43,936 nt of DNA from an uncultured Porphyromonadaceae bacterium. Lineage in GTDB: Bacteria > Bacteroidota > Bacteroidia > Bacteroidales > Coprobacteraceae. Within the stretch, counting starts at the first letter, position 1; every line of letters begins with the position of its first letter. The stretch covers positions 1 to 43,936 of the forward strand of contig URAV01000033.1 in the NCBI GenBank assembly GCA_900545915.1, in the 5' to 3' direction. A model generated the notes under the pieces. It made no database searches. It saw only the letters and a program-made list of their open reading frames with translations, and was not told the origin of the DNA. Both the position numbers and the translations under genes were made by a program. Below are positions 8,657-18,325 of this stretch, one piece after another.

Positions 8657-11263
8657 ATGAAATCGAAAAAAGTAATTTTATTTACACTGCTGTTTTTTTC
8701 GGCTTTTTCTTTTAAAGCTGAGAATCCTCCGTATAAAAATCCGGAATTATCTCCGGATGAAAGAGCTTTGGATTTGTTGAGCAGAATGACTTTGAAAGAA
8801 AAGTTTGCCCAAATGCACAATAACACTGGAGGTATAGAACGTTTAGGTGTTCGTCCGTATGATTGGTGGAATGAAGCTTTACATGGAATTGCACGTGCAG
8901 GAAAAGCGACGGTTTTTCCGCAGGCAATAGGTTTGGCGGCGACTTTTGACGATATGGCGGTTTATGAAATGTTCGATATGGTTTCGGATGAGGGTAGGGC
9001 AAAATACCATGATTTTCAGAGAAAAGGAATGTATAACGGTTATAAAGGACTTACGTTCTGGACTCCGAATATCAATATTTTTCGTGATCCTCGTTGGGGA
9101 CGCGGTATGGAAACGTATGGAGAAGATCCTTTCTTAACGACAAAAATGGGACTTGCCGTTGTAAAAGGTCTTCAAGGGGACGGCACTCAAAAATATGATA
9201 AAGCTCATGCTTGTGCGAAGCACTATGCTGTTCATAGCGGACCTGAATGGAATAGGCATAGTTACAATGCCGAAAATATATCTCCACGCGATTTAAGAGA
9301 AACATATCTTCCGGCTTTTAAGGCTCTTGTTACCGAAGGAAAGGTAAAAGAGGTGATGTGTGCTTATAACCGTTTTGAAGGAGAACCTTGCTGTTCTAAT
9401 AAGACCCTGTTGATAAATATATTGAAAGATGAATGGGGATTCGATGATGTTGTCGTTTCCGATTGTGGAGCTATTGCCGATTTTTATACCAAAGGCAGAC
9501 ATGAAACTCATGCGTCTGCGGCAGAAGCATCGGCAGATGCGGTTATATCCGGAACAGATTTAGAATGTGGAGGTTCTTATTGGGCTTTGGATGAAGCTCT
9601 GGAAAAAGGATTGATTACCGAAACTAAGATCAATGAATCTGTTTTCCGTTTGCTTCGTGCCCGTTTCGAATTGGGAATGTTCGATGACGACTCTTTGGTA
9701 TCTTGGTCTTCTATTCCTTATTCGGTAGTTTGTTGTGATAAACATAAAGCAAAGGCTTTGGAAATGGCACGCAAAAGTATGGTATTGCTGAGTAATAAAA
9801 ATAATACGTTGCCTCTGAGTAAAAATATAAAGAAAGTAGCGGTAATGGGGCCGAATGCCAATGATTCGGTAATGCTTTGGGCAAATTATAACGGAACGCC
9901 CGACAGATCGGTTACTATATTGGAAGGAATTAAAGCTAAGTTACCTGAAGGAAGCGTAATTTATGAAAAGGGATGCGATTATGTAGACACCGAAGTTTTT
10001 CTCAGTTATTTCGATCAGTGCCGATATGATGGTAAAAAAGGTTTTAAAGCGACTTTCTGGAATAACCGTGATTTGTCGGGAGATGTTGTGGCAACTGGTC
10101 AAGTGAGCGAACCATTTAATTTCGATACGGGAGGAGAAACAGTCTTTATGCCCGAAGTGAATTTAAAAGATTTCTCAGCCCGTTTCGAGTCTGTATTTGT
10201 TCCTGAACGAACCGAAGAGGTTGTCTTTACTATATCGGCAGATGACGGTTGCCGTGTTTATGTCGACGGAAAAGAAATTATTTCGGATTGGAAAAACGGA
10301 CCTGCTTCCAGAAAAGATTATCGGATGAATGTCGAAAAAGGAAAGAAATATGATATTCTTATCGAATACTATCAGGGAGGAGGAAAAGGAGCACTTAAAT
10401 TCGATGTAGGGTTGAGCCGTCAAATCGATTATAAAGCTGTCGCTGAAAAAGTGAAAGATGCAGATGCTATTATTTTTGTAGGAGGTATATCTTCTTCTCT
10501 CGAAGGAGAAGAAATGGGAGTGAAATATCCCGGATTCAGAAATGGTGACCGTACGAATATAGATCTTCCTCAAGTACAGAAAAATATGATGAAAGCTTTG
10601 AAAGAAACAGGAAAGCCTGTAATTTTTGTATTGTGTTCGGGAAGTACTATGGCTTTATCTTGGGAAGATAAAAATATGGATGCTATTCTTCAGGCTTGGT
10701 ATCCGGGACAGGAGGGAGGTACAGCGGTTGCCGATGTGCTTTTCGGAGATTACAATCCTGCCGGGCGTTTGCCGTTGACTTTTTATGCATCTTCCGATGA
10801 TCTTCCTGATTTTGAAAATTATAATATGTCCGAAGGTCAAGGGCGTACTTATCGTTATTTTAAAGGAAAACCCTTATATCCTTTTGGACATGGATTGAGT
10901 TATACTGGTTTCAGTTATTCGAAAGCTAAATTGAATAAAAAGTCTATGAACGTAAATGATTCGGTATTTTTGAGTCTAAATTTGAAAAATACGGGTCTGC
11001 GAGACGGGGATGAAGTAGTTCAAGTATATATACGCAATTTGCAAGATCCCGAAGGTCCTTCTAAATCATTAAGAGGATATAAACGTGTTTCGGTAAAAGC
11101 GGGGCAAACCGTACCTGTAAAAATAGATTTGCCGGCTTCTTCTTTCGAGTTTTTTAATCCGGTGACTGAGAAAATGGAAGTACGACCGGGAAAATATGAA
11201 ATTCTTTATGGCGGAACATCCGATGATAAGCAGTTGGAAAAACTTGGTTTAGAAATCAAATGA
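8657..11263 (+). CDS. Secreted glycoside hydrolase family 3 protein with PA14 insert (beta-glucosidase/xylosidase type)
   Basis: This 868-residue GH3 enzyme hydrolyses beta-linked sugars from oligosaccharide ends. Residues 1-21 form a signal peptide (basic start, hydrophobic core, break near FKA), so it is exported, probably to the periplasm. The (beta/alpha)8 domain covers about residues 25-345, with WNEALHG, KHYAVHSGPEWNRH and the nucleophile D269 in VVSDCGAI. The second alpha/beta domain is interrupted by a PA14 domain at about 460-588 (KATFWNN, ISADDGCRVYVDG), which usually shapes the substrate pocket. It resumes with the EGEEMGVKYPG region, and a fibronectin III-like domain closes the protein (about 780-865). 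The arrangement resembles xylosidases and glucosidases of gut Bacteroidota. No susC/susD pair is nearby, so this is not an obvious polysaccharide utilisation locus. Confidence 0.93.
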   Translation: MKSKKVILFTLLFFSAFSFKAENPPYKNPELSPDERALDLLSRMTLKEKFAQMHNNTGGIERLGVRPYDWWNEALHGIARAGKATVFPQAIGLAATFDDMAVYEMFDMVSDEGRAKYHDFQRKGMYNGYKGLTFWTPNINIFRDPRWGRGMETYGEDPFLTTKMGLAVVKGLQGDGTQKYDKAHACAKHYAVHSGPEWNRHSYNAENISPRDLRETYLPAFKALVTEGKVKEVMCAYNRFEGEPCCSNKTLLINILKDEWGFDDVVVSDCGAIADFYTKGRHETHASAAEASADAVISGTDLECGGSYWALDEALEKGLITETKINESVFRLLRARFELGMFDDDSLVSWSSIPYSVVCCDKHKAKALEMARKSMVLLSNKNNTLPLSKNIKKVAVMGPNANDSVMLWANYNGTPDRSVTILEGIKAKLPEGSVIYEKGCDYVDTEVFLSYFDQCRYDGKKGFKATFWNNRDLSGDVVATGQVSEPFNFDTGGETVFMPEVNLKDFSARFESVFVPERTEEVVFTISADDGCRVYVDGKEIISDWKNGPASRKDYRMNVEKGKKYDILIEYYQGGGKGALKFDVGLSRQIDYKAVAEKVKDADAIIFVGGISSSLEGEEMGVKYPGFRNGDRTNIDLPQVQKNMMKALKETGKPVIFVLCSGSTMALSWEDKNMDAILQAWYPGQEGGTAVADVLFGDYNPAGRLPLTFYASSDDLPDFENYNMSEGQGRTYRYFKGKPLYPFGHGLSYTGFSYSKAKLNKKSMNVNDSVFLSLNLKNTGLRDGDEVVQVYIRNLQDPEGPSKSLRGYKRVSVKAGQTVPVKIDLPASSFEFFNPVTEKMEVRPGKYEILYGGTSDDKQLEKLGLEIK

Positions 11264-11284
11264 TAGATAGAAAAATATGATATG

Positions 11285-11328
11285 AAAAAAGATCTGCTTA
11301 AATAGTCTCGCTTAAGCAGATCTTTTTT
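11285..11328. terminator. Bidirectional intrinsic terminator between GH3 and the PH-domain gene
   Basis: Arms 11285-11301 and 11312-11328 are fully complementary (17 bp, loop about 10 nt). One end is A-rich and the other T-rich, so it can terminate both convergent genes. Confidence 0.85.
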
Positions 11329-11341
11329 GTTTCTATCAATT

Positions 11342-11770
11342 TTATTCAGAGATTTTTATATCGGGATTGCGTTTGATTGTTTCACGAATAAACCCTTCTT
11401 TATCATAAGGGGAAATGGCTATTCTCCGATTATCTTTGCAGTATAGTATAATCTGGTCGCTTGATAAAGCGTACCTTTTTATAGGATTCGTAGAAAATAA
11501 TGAAGTTTTCTTCGGGTAAGAAATAATTTCCGATATAGTATCTAACTTGATTTTTATTACAGGTAAATATCCCGATTTGATATATAACATATTGTTATTG
11601 AATATATATTCCGTATGTATAAAAGAAGGAACGAACAATACGTTTATAATGAGCATGATGACTAAAAAAACGATCGATTTTATCCACATGCTGTAAAAAA
11701 GAAGAATGATCGTTATCAGCAGTAATATATGGGTGAGAATCCCTATTTTTGATTTGAATGTACGTTGCAT
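11342..11770 (-). CDS. Two-helix membrane protein with bacterial PH domain (bPH_4/DUF1200-like)
   Basis: The 142-residue protein starts with a short basic stretch, then two hydrophobic helices (about residues 10-27 and 31-48), then a soluble domain. That domain has the bacterial PH pattern: an IFNNNMLYIKSGYLPVIKI strand pair, a YALSSDQIILYC strand and the ending IAISPYDKEGFIRETIKRNP. The ISPxDKxxFI ... NP ending is typical of the bPH_4 (PF06713) group, whose function is unknown but probably membrane-associated. The frame stays open upstream to 12025, but that part overlaps the divergent nadB start and reads as non-coding. The ATG at 11770 (or 11800) is therefore preferred. It is convergent with the GH3 gene. 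Confidence 0.75.
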   Translation of the reverse strand: MQRTFKSKIGILTHILLLITIILLFYSMWIKSIVFLVIMLIINVLFVPSFIHTEYIFNNNMLYIKSGYLPVIKIKLDTISEIISYPKKTSLFSTNPIKRYALSSDQIILYCKDNRRIAISPYDKEGFIRETIKRNPDIKISE

Positions 11771-11814
11771 AAAAATAGATTTTTTACGAAGATACAACAT
11801 TGCTACTTTATTTT

Positions 11815-11822
11815 TACCTTTG
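11815..11822 (+). promoter_or_regulatory. Candidate -7 box for nadB
   Basis: TACCTTTG matches TAnnTTTG and lies 52 nt before the nadB ATG. The nearest TTG is only 12 nt upstream, so the -33 element is weak or absent. Confidence 0.45.
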
Positions 11823-11874
11823 TGTTTAGAAAAGTTCGGATACGCTCGGCAATCGTATCGAAAAAAAGAAAAAT

Positions 11875-13449
11875 ATGACACATAAATTTGATTTTTTGGT
11901 AATAGGCTCGGGTATAGCAGGGATGAGTTTTGCCTTGAAAGTAGCTGAAAAAGGTCGTGTAGCTGTGATTTGCAAGACAGGCCTTGAAGAGGCAAATACG
12001 TTTTATGCGCAGGGAGGAATCGCATCTGTAACCAATACGCTGGTCGATAATTTTGAGAAGCACATTGAAGATACGATGATTGCGGGAGATTGGATCAGCG
12101 ATCGGGCTGCTGTCGAAAAAGTGGTGCGGGAAGCTCCCGGTCAAATTAAAGAGTTGATCGATTGGGGAGTAAGTTTTGATAAAGACGAGAATGGAAAGTT
12201 CGATCTTCATAAAGAAGGAGGACATTCCGAATTCCGCATTTTGCATCATCAGGACAATACCGGAGCTGAAATTCAGGATAGTTTGATCAGAGCTTTAAAA
12301 AATCATCCGAAAATTAAAGTTTTTGAAAATCATTTTGCGATCGAAATTATAACACAACACCATCTGGGAGTAAATGTAACCCGTCATTCCGGTAATATAG
12401 AGTGTTACGGTGCTTATGTACTGGATCAAAATACAAACCATATCCATACGTTTCTTTCGAAAACTACCCTGATTGCTACGGGGGGTGTAGGAAATGTTTA
12501 TCGGACTACTACAAATCCGCCTGTTGCTACGGGAGACGGTATCGCCATGGTATATCGTGCAAAAGGCGATGTAAAAGATATGGAATTTATCCAATTTCAT
12601 CCTACTGCATTATATAATCCGGGAGAGCGTCCCAGTTTCTTGATTACCGAGGCGATGCGCGGTTATGGAGCTGTATTGAAAACTAAAGATGGAAAAGAGT
12701 TTATGCAGAAATACGATGACCGTCGATCGTTAGCTCCTCGTGATATTGTAGCTCGTGCCATCGATAACGAAATGAAAACTCGCGGAGATGAATGTGTATA
12801 TCTTGATGTGACCCATAAAGACCCGGAAGAGACCAAAAAACATTTTCCTAATATCTATCAGAAATGTATGAGTCTCGGAATCGATATAACAAAAGATTAT
12901 ATCCCCGTAGCTCCGGCCGCACATTATTTATGCGGAGGTATTAAGGTAGATTTGGATGCCCGTACGTCTATAAAAAATTTGTATGCCGTCGGCGAATGCT
13001 CCTGTACCGGTTTACACGGTGCGAATCGATTGGCTTCCAATTCGTTGATAGAAGCGGTAGTTTATGCGGATGCTGCGGCAAAACATGCGGTGAAAGTATT
13101 GCCCGATATAAAGATACAAGAAAATATTCCCGATTGGAACGATGAGGGCACATCATTACCCGAAGAGATGGTATTGATAACGCAAAGTGTGCGGGAAGTA
13201 GAACAACTTATGTCGGCTTATGTCGGTATAGTACGTTCCAATCTGCGCCTGAAAAGAGCGTTGGACAGGTTAGAGATTCTTTATCGTGAGACAGAAGATC
13301 TTTTTCAGCGTTCGGTCGTGACTCGGGAAATATGCGAATTGCGTAATATCATTAATGTAGGGTATTTGATCATCAAGCAGGCTATGGCACGTAAAGAGAG
13401 CAGAGGTCTGCATTATACGATAGATTATCCGAAGAAAAATAAAATTTAA
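11875..13449 (+). CDS. nadB: L-aspartate oxidase NadB
   Basis: NadB is a flavoprotein that oxidises L-aspartate to iminoaspartate, the substrate of NadA. The N-terminal FLVIGSGIAGMSFALKVAEKG is the FAD-binding dinucleotide fold. TFYAQGGIASV, the EGGHSEFRILHHQDNTGAE segment (about residues 114-132) and a CGGIKVD segment are characteristic of L-aspartate oxidases and separate it from succinate dehydrogenase flavoproteins. A helical C-terminal domain (RSNLRLKRALDRLEILYRE) completes it. At 524 residues it is a normal length. It sits alone between a divergent PH-domain gene and nrdD, with a terminator after it, so it is probably a single-gene unit rather than part of a nad operon. Confidence 0.97.
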   Translation: MTHKFDFLVIGSGIAGMSFALKVAEKGRVAVICKTGLEEANTFYAQGGIASVTNTLVDNFEKHIEDTMIAGDWISDRAAVEKVVREAPGQIKELIDWGVSFDKDENGKFDLHKEGGHSEFRILHHQDNTGAEIQDSLIRALKNHPKIKVFENHFAIEIITQHHLGVNVTRHSGNIECYGAYVLDQNTNHIHTFLSKTTLIATGGVGNVYRTTTNPPVATGDGIAMVYRAKGDVKDMEFIQFHPTALYNPGERPSFLITEAMRGYGAVLKTKDGKEFMQKYDDRRSLAPRDIVARAIDNEMKTRGDECVYLDVTHKDPEETKKHFPNIYQKCMSLGIDITKDYIPVAPAAHYLCGGIKVDLDARTSIKNLYAVGECSCTGLHGANRLASNSLIEAVVYADAAAKHAVKVLPDIKIQENIPDWNDEGTSLPEEMVLITQSVREVEQLMSAYVGIVRSNLRLKRALDRLEILYRETEDLFQRSVVTREICELRNIINVGYLIIKQAMARKESRGLHYTIDYPKKNKI

Positions 13450-13510
13450 TCAGATATTTTTTTATTGGAAAATTTAGACAGGCTCTTAGTCTGTTATCAT
13501 AAACTTTGAG

Positions 13511-13550
13511 AAAGTTACCGTAATATTTTTTTTCGGTAACTTTTTTGTTT
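13511..13550 (+). terminator. Intrinsic terminator of nadB
   Basis: AAAGTTACCG (13511-13520) pairs with CGGTAACTTT (13534-13543) across a 13-nt loop and is followed by a T-rich run. Confidence 0.85.
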
Positions 13551-13693
13551 TACAGATATACAAAATTCTTAATTTTGAAAAATTTCGTATTGATATTATT
13601 TTAAAAAGTTTCTAATTTTAAAAATTAAAAGTCTGATAATTAGTTGTATAAAAATTTTATTGATATAAAAAGTTTTCAAAAATAGAAATTATA

Positions 13694-13725
13694 TTGTTAT
13701 ATAAGAAATAAATTTTTTACCTTTA
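13694..13725 (+). promoter_or_regulatory. Promoter of nrdD-nrdG
   Basis: TTG (13694-13696), 21 nt, then TACCTTTA (13718-13725) is one base from the TAnnTTTG consensus. The predicted transcript starts about 50 nt before nrdD. Confidence 0.55.
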
Positions 13726-13782
13726 CATCGTTATTCGGAGATAATAAAAACGGTATAAAAAATAAATTTTAGTCTCAAAAAA

Positions 13783-15990
13783 ATGATCCAGACAGTAGTA
13801 AAACGCGATGGACGTATCGTGGGTTTCAATGAAGAAAAGATTATTGCAGCTATTCGTAAGGCAATGTTGCATACCGATAAAGGTGAAGATATGAGTTTGA
13901 TCCGTCAGATCACCGATCGTATCGTATGTCGGGGAAGCGAACAAATGAGTGTGGAAGCGATACAGGATTGTGTCGAAGTGGAATTGATGAAAAGTAGCCG
14001 TAAAGATGTAGCTCAGCGTTATATTGCCTATCGTAATCAAAGAAGTATTGCCCGCAAAGCGAAAACCCGCGATATTTTTCTTGAAATTATAGAGACTAAA
14101 TCGAACGATATAACTCGCGAAAATGCTAATATGAATGCCGATACTCCGGCAGGTATGATGATGAAATTCGCAAGTGAGACTACAAAACCTTTTGTAGATG
14201 ACTATTTATTAAGTGAAAGAGTCAAAACAGCAGTAAGAGATTCATATATCCATATACATGACAAAGATTATTATCCTACTAAAAGCCTCACGTGCGTACA
14301 ACATCCGTTGGATAAGATTTTAAAGAATGGATTTTTCGCAGGACATGGAGAATCCAGGCCGGCAAAACGAATAGAGACGGCAAGTATTTTGGGGTGTATT
14401 TCTTTGGAGACGGCTCAAAACGAGATGCATGGCGGACAGGCGATTCCGGCTTTTGACTTCTATTTAGCTCCGTTCGTAAGAAACAGTTTTATCGAAGAAA
14501 TAAAAGTAATTTCCGATATGAACGGTACTGATTATTCTCATCTTTATCAAGTAGATTTGGATGACTATATTATCCGTTCTCTTGATGGTCTTACAGGGGA
14601 TGCACGTGTCGTGCAGCATGCAATCAACCGTACGGTAAGTCGGGTGCATCAATCTATGGAGGCTTTTATTCATAACATGAATACGATTCATTCTCGGGGA
14701 GGCAATCAAGTGGTGTTCAGCTCTATTAATTACGGAACTGATACTTCGGCCGAAGGACGTTGCATCATTCGTGAATTGCTGGGATCTACGTATGAGGGTG
14801 TAGGTAATGGTGCGACAGCTATTTTTCCTATACAGATATGGAAGAAAAAACGTGGAGTAAGTTACTTGCCGGAAGACCGTAATTATGACCTTTATAAATT
14901 GGCATGTAAGGTAAGTGCCCGTCGCTTTTTTCCTAATTTCTTGAATCTGGATGCAACTTTCAATAACCATGAGGAATGGCGTATCGATGATCCGGAGCGT
15001 TATAAATATGAAGTGGCGACAATGGGTTGTCGTACCCGTGTTTTTGAGAATCGTTTCGGAGAAAAAACATCGATAGGACGTGGAAATATTTCTTTTACGA
15101 CAATCAATATCGTTCGGTTGGCGATCGAATGTATGAATATTCGAGATAAAAGCGAACGGATTGCTCGTTTTTTTGCTAAACTGGATGAAGTGCTCGAGAT
15201 TACCGCACTGCAACTTCATGAGCGGTTCGAGTTTCAGAAGACGGCCTATGCCAAACAGTTCCCTTTGCTGATGTCTGCTTTGTGGAATGGATGTGAGAAA
15301 CTAAAGCCGAATGATACGATAGCATCGGTTATTAATCAAGGAACTTTGGGTATAGGTTTTATCGGATTGGCGGAATGTCTGGTTGCTCTTGTCGGTAAAC
15401 ATCACGGAGAAGATGCTTCTGCTCAAGAATTGGGATTGCGTATTGTTACCTATATGCGTGATCAGGTAAATCGTTTTTGTGATCAATATCAGCATAATTA
15501 CAGTGTATTGGCTACACCGGCTGAAGGATTGTCCGGAAAATTTACGGCAAAAGACCGTCAAACATTCGGTGTTATTCCGGGAGTTACAGACCGAGATTAT
15601 TATACCAACTCGAATCATGTTCCGGTGTATTATAAATGTAGTGCAAGACATAAAGCCGAAATAGAAGCTCCTTACCATGACTTGACTCGTGGCGGACATA
15701 TATTTTATGTCGAAATAGATGGAGATGCTACACATAATCCTGAGGCGATTATGGCTGTTGTCGATATGATGGATAAATATAATATCGGTTACGGATCGGT
15801 AAACCATAATCGTAACCGCTGTATGCAATGCGGCTATGAAGACGCCTCTGCCGGACTCGATACCTGTCCTCATTGCGGTAGTAAAGAGATAGACCGGCTT
15901 CAGCGGATTACGGGTTATCTGGTGGGAACGACAGACCGTTGGAATCACGCAAAGTTGTCTGAACTTAATGATCGTGTCGTTCATGATTGA
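13783..15990 (+). CDS. nrdD: Anaerobic (class III) ribonucleoside-triphosphate reductase NrdD
   Basis: NrdD reduces ribonucleoside triphosphates to deoxynucleotides without oxygen, using a glycyl radical. Residues about 3-95 form an ATP-cone allosteric domain (VVKRDGRIVGFNEEKI). The catalytic barrel follows. Near the C-terminus two CxxC pairs (C680/C683 and C695/C698) form the zinc site, and RITGYLVGTTDRWN carries the radical glycine, G711. The 735-residue length is normal. nrdG overlaps its end, so activase and reductase are made together, as usual for strict anaerobes. A long antisense open frame beneath it is a codon-use shadow. Confidence 0.97.
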   Translation: MIQTVVKRDGRIVGFNEEKIIAAIRKAMLHTDKGEDMSLIRQITDRIVCRGSEQMSVEAIQDCVEVELMKSSRKDVAQRYIAYRNQRSIARKAKTRDIFLEIIETKSNDITRENANMNADTPAGMMMKFASETTKPFVDDYLLSERVKTAVRDSYIHIHDKDYYPTKSLTCVQHPLDKILKNGFFAGHGESRPAKRIETASILGCISLETAQNEMHGGQAIPAFDFYLAPFVRNSFIEEIKVISDMNGTDYSHLYQVDLDDYIIRSLDGLTGDARVVQHAINRTVSRVHQSMEAFIHNMNTIHSRGGNQVVFSSINYGTDTSAEGRCIIRELLGSTYEGVGNGATAIFPIQIWKKKRGVSYLPEDRNYDLYKLACKVSARRFFPNFLNLDATFNNHEEWRIDDPERYKYEVATMGCRTRVFENRFGEKTSIGRGNISFTTINIVRLAIECMNIRDKSERIARFFAKLDEVLEITALQLHERFEFQKTAYAKQFPLLMSALWNGCEKLKPNDTIASVINQGTLGIGFIGLAECLVALVGKHHGEDASAQELGLRIVTYMRDQVNRFCDQYQHNYSVLATPAEGLSGKFTAKDRQTFGVIPGVTDRDYYTNSNHVPVYYKCSARHKAEIEAPYHDLTRGGHIFYVEIDGDATHNPEAIMAVVDMMDKYNIGYGSVNHNRNRCMQCGYEDASAGLDTCPHCGSKEIDRLQRITGYLVGTTDRWNHAKLSELNDRVVHD

Positions 15991-16495
15991 TTATATATAT
16001 ATATTGGATATTGTCGAAGGTACGACTGTCGATGGGCCGGGGTTGCGTACTTCGGTCTATTCGGCCGGTTGTCCGCATCGTTGTCCGGGTTGCCATAATC
16101 CTCAGTCATGGGATATTTGTAACGGAAAAAAAATGTCGCTGAATGAAATTCTCTCCGTAATAAAAAGCAATGATTTCGACAATGTGACTTTTAGCGGCGG
16201 TGACCCGTTCTTTCAGCCGGAAGCTTTTACCGAATTAGCACGTCGTATAAAAGAAGAAACCTCTAAAAATATATGGTGCTATACCGGATATTTATATGAG
16301 GAGATCGTTGCTTCTTTCCGTTTGTCCCTCTTATTGCCATATATAGATGTATTGGTTGACGGCAGATTTGTAGAAACGCAGAAAGATACCTCTTTATTTT
16401 TTCGGGGAAGTCGCAATCAACGACTTATCGACGTGCCTGCTTCATTGCGGCAAGACCGTACAGTAGAGTTTGTATATGATCCTGTTTCTGTTTAA
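15983..16495 (+). CDS. nrdG: Anaerobic ribonucleotide reductase activating protein NrdG
   Basis: NrdG is a small radical-SAM enzyme (about 170 residues) that generates the glycyl radical on NrdD. The VDGPGLRTSVYSAGC segment leads into CPHRCPGC, the CxxxCxxC cluster motif, followed by NPQSWD. TFSGGDPFFQPE is the SAM-binding GGE-like motif, and VDVLVDGRF-type residues follow later. The ATG at 15983 gives an 8-base ATGATTGA overlap with the nrdD stop, a common coupling arrangement. The ATG at 15968 would add five residues and is less likely. Confidence 0.95.
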   Translation: MIDYIYILDIVEGTTVDGPGLRTSVYSAGCPHRCPGCHNPQSWDICNGKKMSLNEILSVIKSNDFDNVTFSGGDPFFQPEAFTELARRIKEETSKNIWCYTGYLYEEIVASFRLSLLLPYIDVLVDGRFVETQKDTSLFFRGSRNQRLIDVPASLRQDRTVEFVYDPVSV

Positions 16496-16513
16496 ACTTG
16501 TTTAGGAGATTGT

Positions 16514-18178
16514 CTAAAATATGATCTCCAATTCGCTATTGGCTTTTACTTTCAATTTCAGTTCTTCTTCTGAAAAATCGAAATAATCGAGGACCTTATC
16601 GGGATGAGCGAGAGCGGGCATCCATGATTCAGGTAAAGTCGTCAACTCCCTTTCGAAAAAGTCGATGAGTTTCTTATTTTCCGTATTGCGGCCTTTCAGT
16701 TTTATTTGAGCTACCGAACCGTCACAAGTTATGACGAAACGCAATGTATCTCCGGAAAAATCGATATTATTCAGTTGTTGGTATTTTTCTTTATTCCGGT
16801 TCAATTCGTTGCGTATAAATAAAAGACTTGTTTGCTGCGATTTGAATCTTTTAATGTCATATATAGCCGAATCGGTGTATTCATTGCATATTCTGGGAGA
16901 CCATAATTGCGGATCGTTGTGATGTTTAGGGGATAGAGATAATACGTCGGATACATCCATTTTTACTTTTGAAGTATCTTTTTTGCATACGAGCCAGGAA
17001 ATAAACGGTTCGAGCGTTTTATCTTGTGACTGTTTCACCCCGAAAAATCCGGAATAAGCTTCCATCTGTGTTAATGTTCGTTTAAAATAATTTATCCATT
17101 CAATGTCTATTTGCGATAAACCGGAGGGAAAACTCTCTGTTCCTAATGTAGATAATTTGTAATCGTTTCCATGCAAATAGGGATTCAGGCGATATACCAA
17201 CTCGTATTTGGCGCTTCCTTCGGAAGTATATCCTAAAAAATCCTCTCCTGTTGTCGGCAAATATGGAAAAAACTTGATAATCCAACCCGATATATAGAAT
17301 GCTCCGTATTCTGCGGCATCTTTATATATGGAATTCCAGAATGGAACATTGATTTTGTCATCGAAAACGTTGATAAACTCTTTTATTATAGGTCTAAGTT
17401 CCTCTCCCCACCATGTTAATCCGAGTTTGTCCAGATCAGATAGATGGTCGAATATCCATACCCAATCTTTTCGAGTTCCCGTAATCGTTATTTTCGGAAT
17501 ACCGCATCCGGTTTCTCCTACATAAGAGAATTTCTTTTTGTAACTTTCCAGAAGGGTTATTTGGTAAACGGTTGTCTGAACTGGGGTTGTGGTCGAAAAG
17601 TTCGGAACAAAGAAATCATAAAGGTCGTTACGGGTATAATTCTTGGTTTCATTGCAAAAATTCTTTATCAATGTTCCCCAATATTTTGCATTTTTTTCGA
17701 GGCTGTCGTTTCGAATGATAAGTTCTTCTTTCTTTTCATCTATAAAGATGATATTTTTAAGAGAATCATAATATTGGTTTATGTGTATCGATGTCGCCTG
17801 ACAGATCAATGTCCAGATATGGTCCGGACTCAGTTTCAGCGGTCTGTGTTCGTCATAGCAATATTGTAAAGTTTCTATAAATCCATTGTTTCGAGTATAT
17901 ATGAGTCGTTCATTTTTATGTTCATCCGGTAAAAAAGATATTTTTTTCTCTATTTTCAACTCCATCATACCTTTTACCGGATATGTCTTTAGTAAAGAGT
18001 CTGCCGGTTTTACGGAAGAAACATTAAAAGTTACTCCATTAATGGTGGTATCGATCGTATTCTGTATTTTGATAATTTGGGCAGAGTCGGAGGGTTCGGT
18101 GCTTTTGTGAGAACCGGATTTACTATTACATGCAAAGAATATAACCGTTAGAAAATATAATATCGAATAGTTTTTCAT
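16514..18178 (-). CDS. DUF4419 lipoprotein with TonB-C-like C-terminal domain
   Basis: The N-terminus MKNYSILYFLTVIFFAC is a lipoprotein signal with the modified cysteine at C17, so the mature protein is anchored to a membrane. Residues about 55-400 match DUF4419, with the marker segment LSPDHIWTLICQATSIHIN and, later, GCGIPKITITGTRKDWVWIF and LTWWGEELRPIIKEF. The last 75 residues (FVITCDGSVAQIKLKGR, then LPESWMPA) look like the TonB C-terminal domain pattern of a dG-x-i strand, helix and LPxWxPA turn. The function is unknown. The ATG at 18178 is chosen because it puts a normal basic start before the hydrophobic core. It is convergent with nrdG, 18 bases away, and downstream of no partner gene. 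Confidence 0.8.
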   Translation of the reverse strand: MKNYSILYFLTVIFFACNSKSGSHKSTEPSDSAQIIKIQNTIDTTINGVTFNVSSVKPADSLLKTYPVKGMMELKIEKKISFLPDEHKNERLIYTRNNGFIETLQYCYDEHRPLKLSPDHIWTLICQATSIHINQYYDSLKNIIFIDEKKEELIIRNDSLEKNAKYWGTLIKNFCNETKNYTRNDLYDFFVPNFSTTTPVQTTVYQITLLESYKKKFSYVGETGCGIPKITITGTRKDWVWIFDHLSDLDKLGLTWWGEELRPIIKEFINVFDDKINVPFWNSIYKDAAEYGAFYISGWIIKFFPYLPTTGEDFLGYTSEGSAKYELVYRLNPYLHGNDYKLSTLGTESFPSGLSQIDIEWINYFKRTLTQMEAYSGFFGVKQSQDKTLEPFISWLVCKKDTSKVKMDVSDVLSLSPKHHNDPQLWSPRICNEYTDSAIYDIKRFKSQQTSLLFIRNELNRNKEKYQQLNNIDFSGDTLRFVITCDGSVAQIKLKGRNTENKKLIDFFERELTTLPESWMPALAHPDKVLDYFDFSEEELKLKVKANSELEIIF

Positions 18179-18270
18179 GTATAGAGATTGCATTATGGAT
18201 TCTTAATTTTACAAAAATAAGAAAAATAAATTATTATGCAATAAGAACGATAATAATATATTTATAGTCA

Positions 18271-18305
18271 AAAAAATACGGTTGTCCGAAATTTCAGACA
18301 ACCGT
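18271..18305 (-). terminator. Intrinsic terminator of the rubrerythrin gene
   Basis: ACGGTTGTC (18278-18286) and GACAACCGT (18297-18305) form a 9-bp stem with a 10-nt loop. On the minus strand it is followed by a run of T, as expected for transcripts coming from rubrerythrin. Confidence 0.85.
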
Positions 18306-18325
18306 AGAGCTCCGTAAATACACCA

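Larger units (their letters stand above)
13450..13782. other. 333-bp intergenic region between nadB and nrdD
   Basis: The region contains the nadB terminator (13511-13550), then a strongly AT-rich stretch and the nrdD promoter (13694-13725). I see no gene in it and no clear NrdR box. Confidence 0.7.

Noticed and set aside
11771..12025. N-terminal extension of the PH-domain protein by 85 codons
   Set aside because: It would overlap the 5' end of the divergent nadB gene, and its translation is unlike the family. The start at 11770 is used instead.
14464..15219. Long antisense open frame (251 codons) under nrdD, and another at 15301-15984
   Set aside because: They lie opposite a highly conserved enzyme and their translations show no domain pattern. 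They are typical codon-use shadows.
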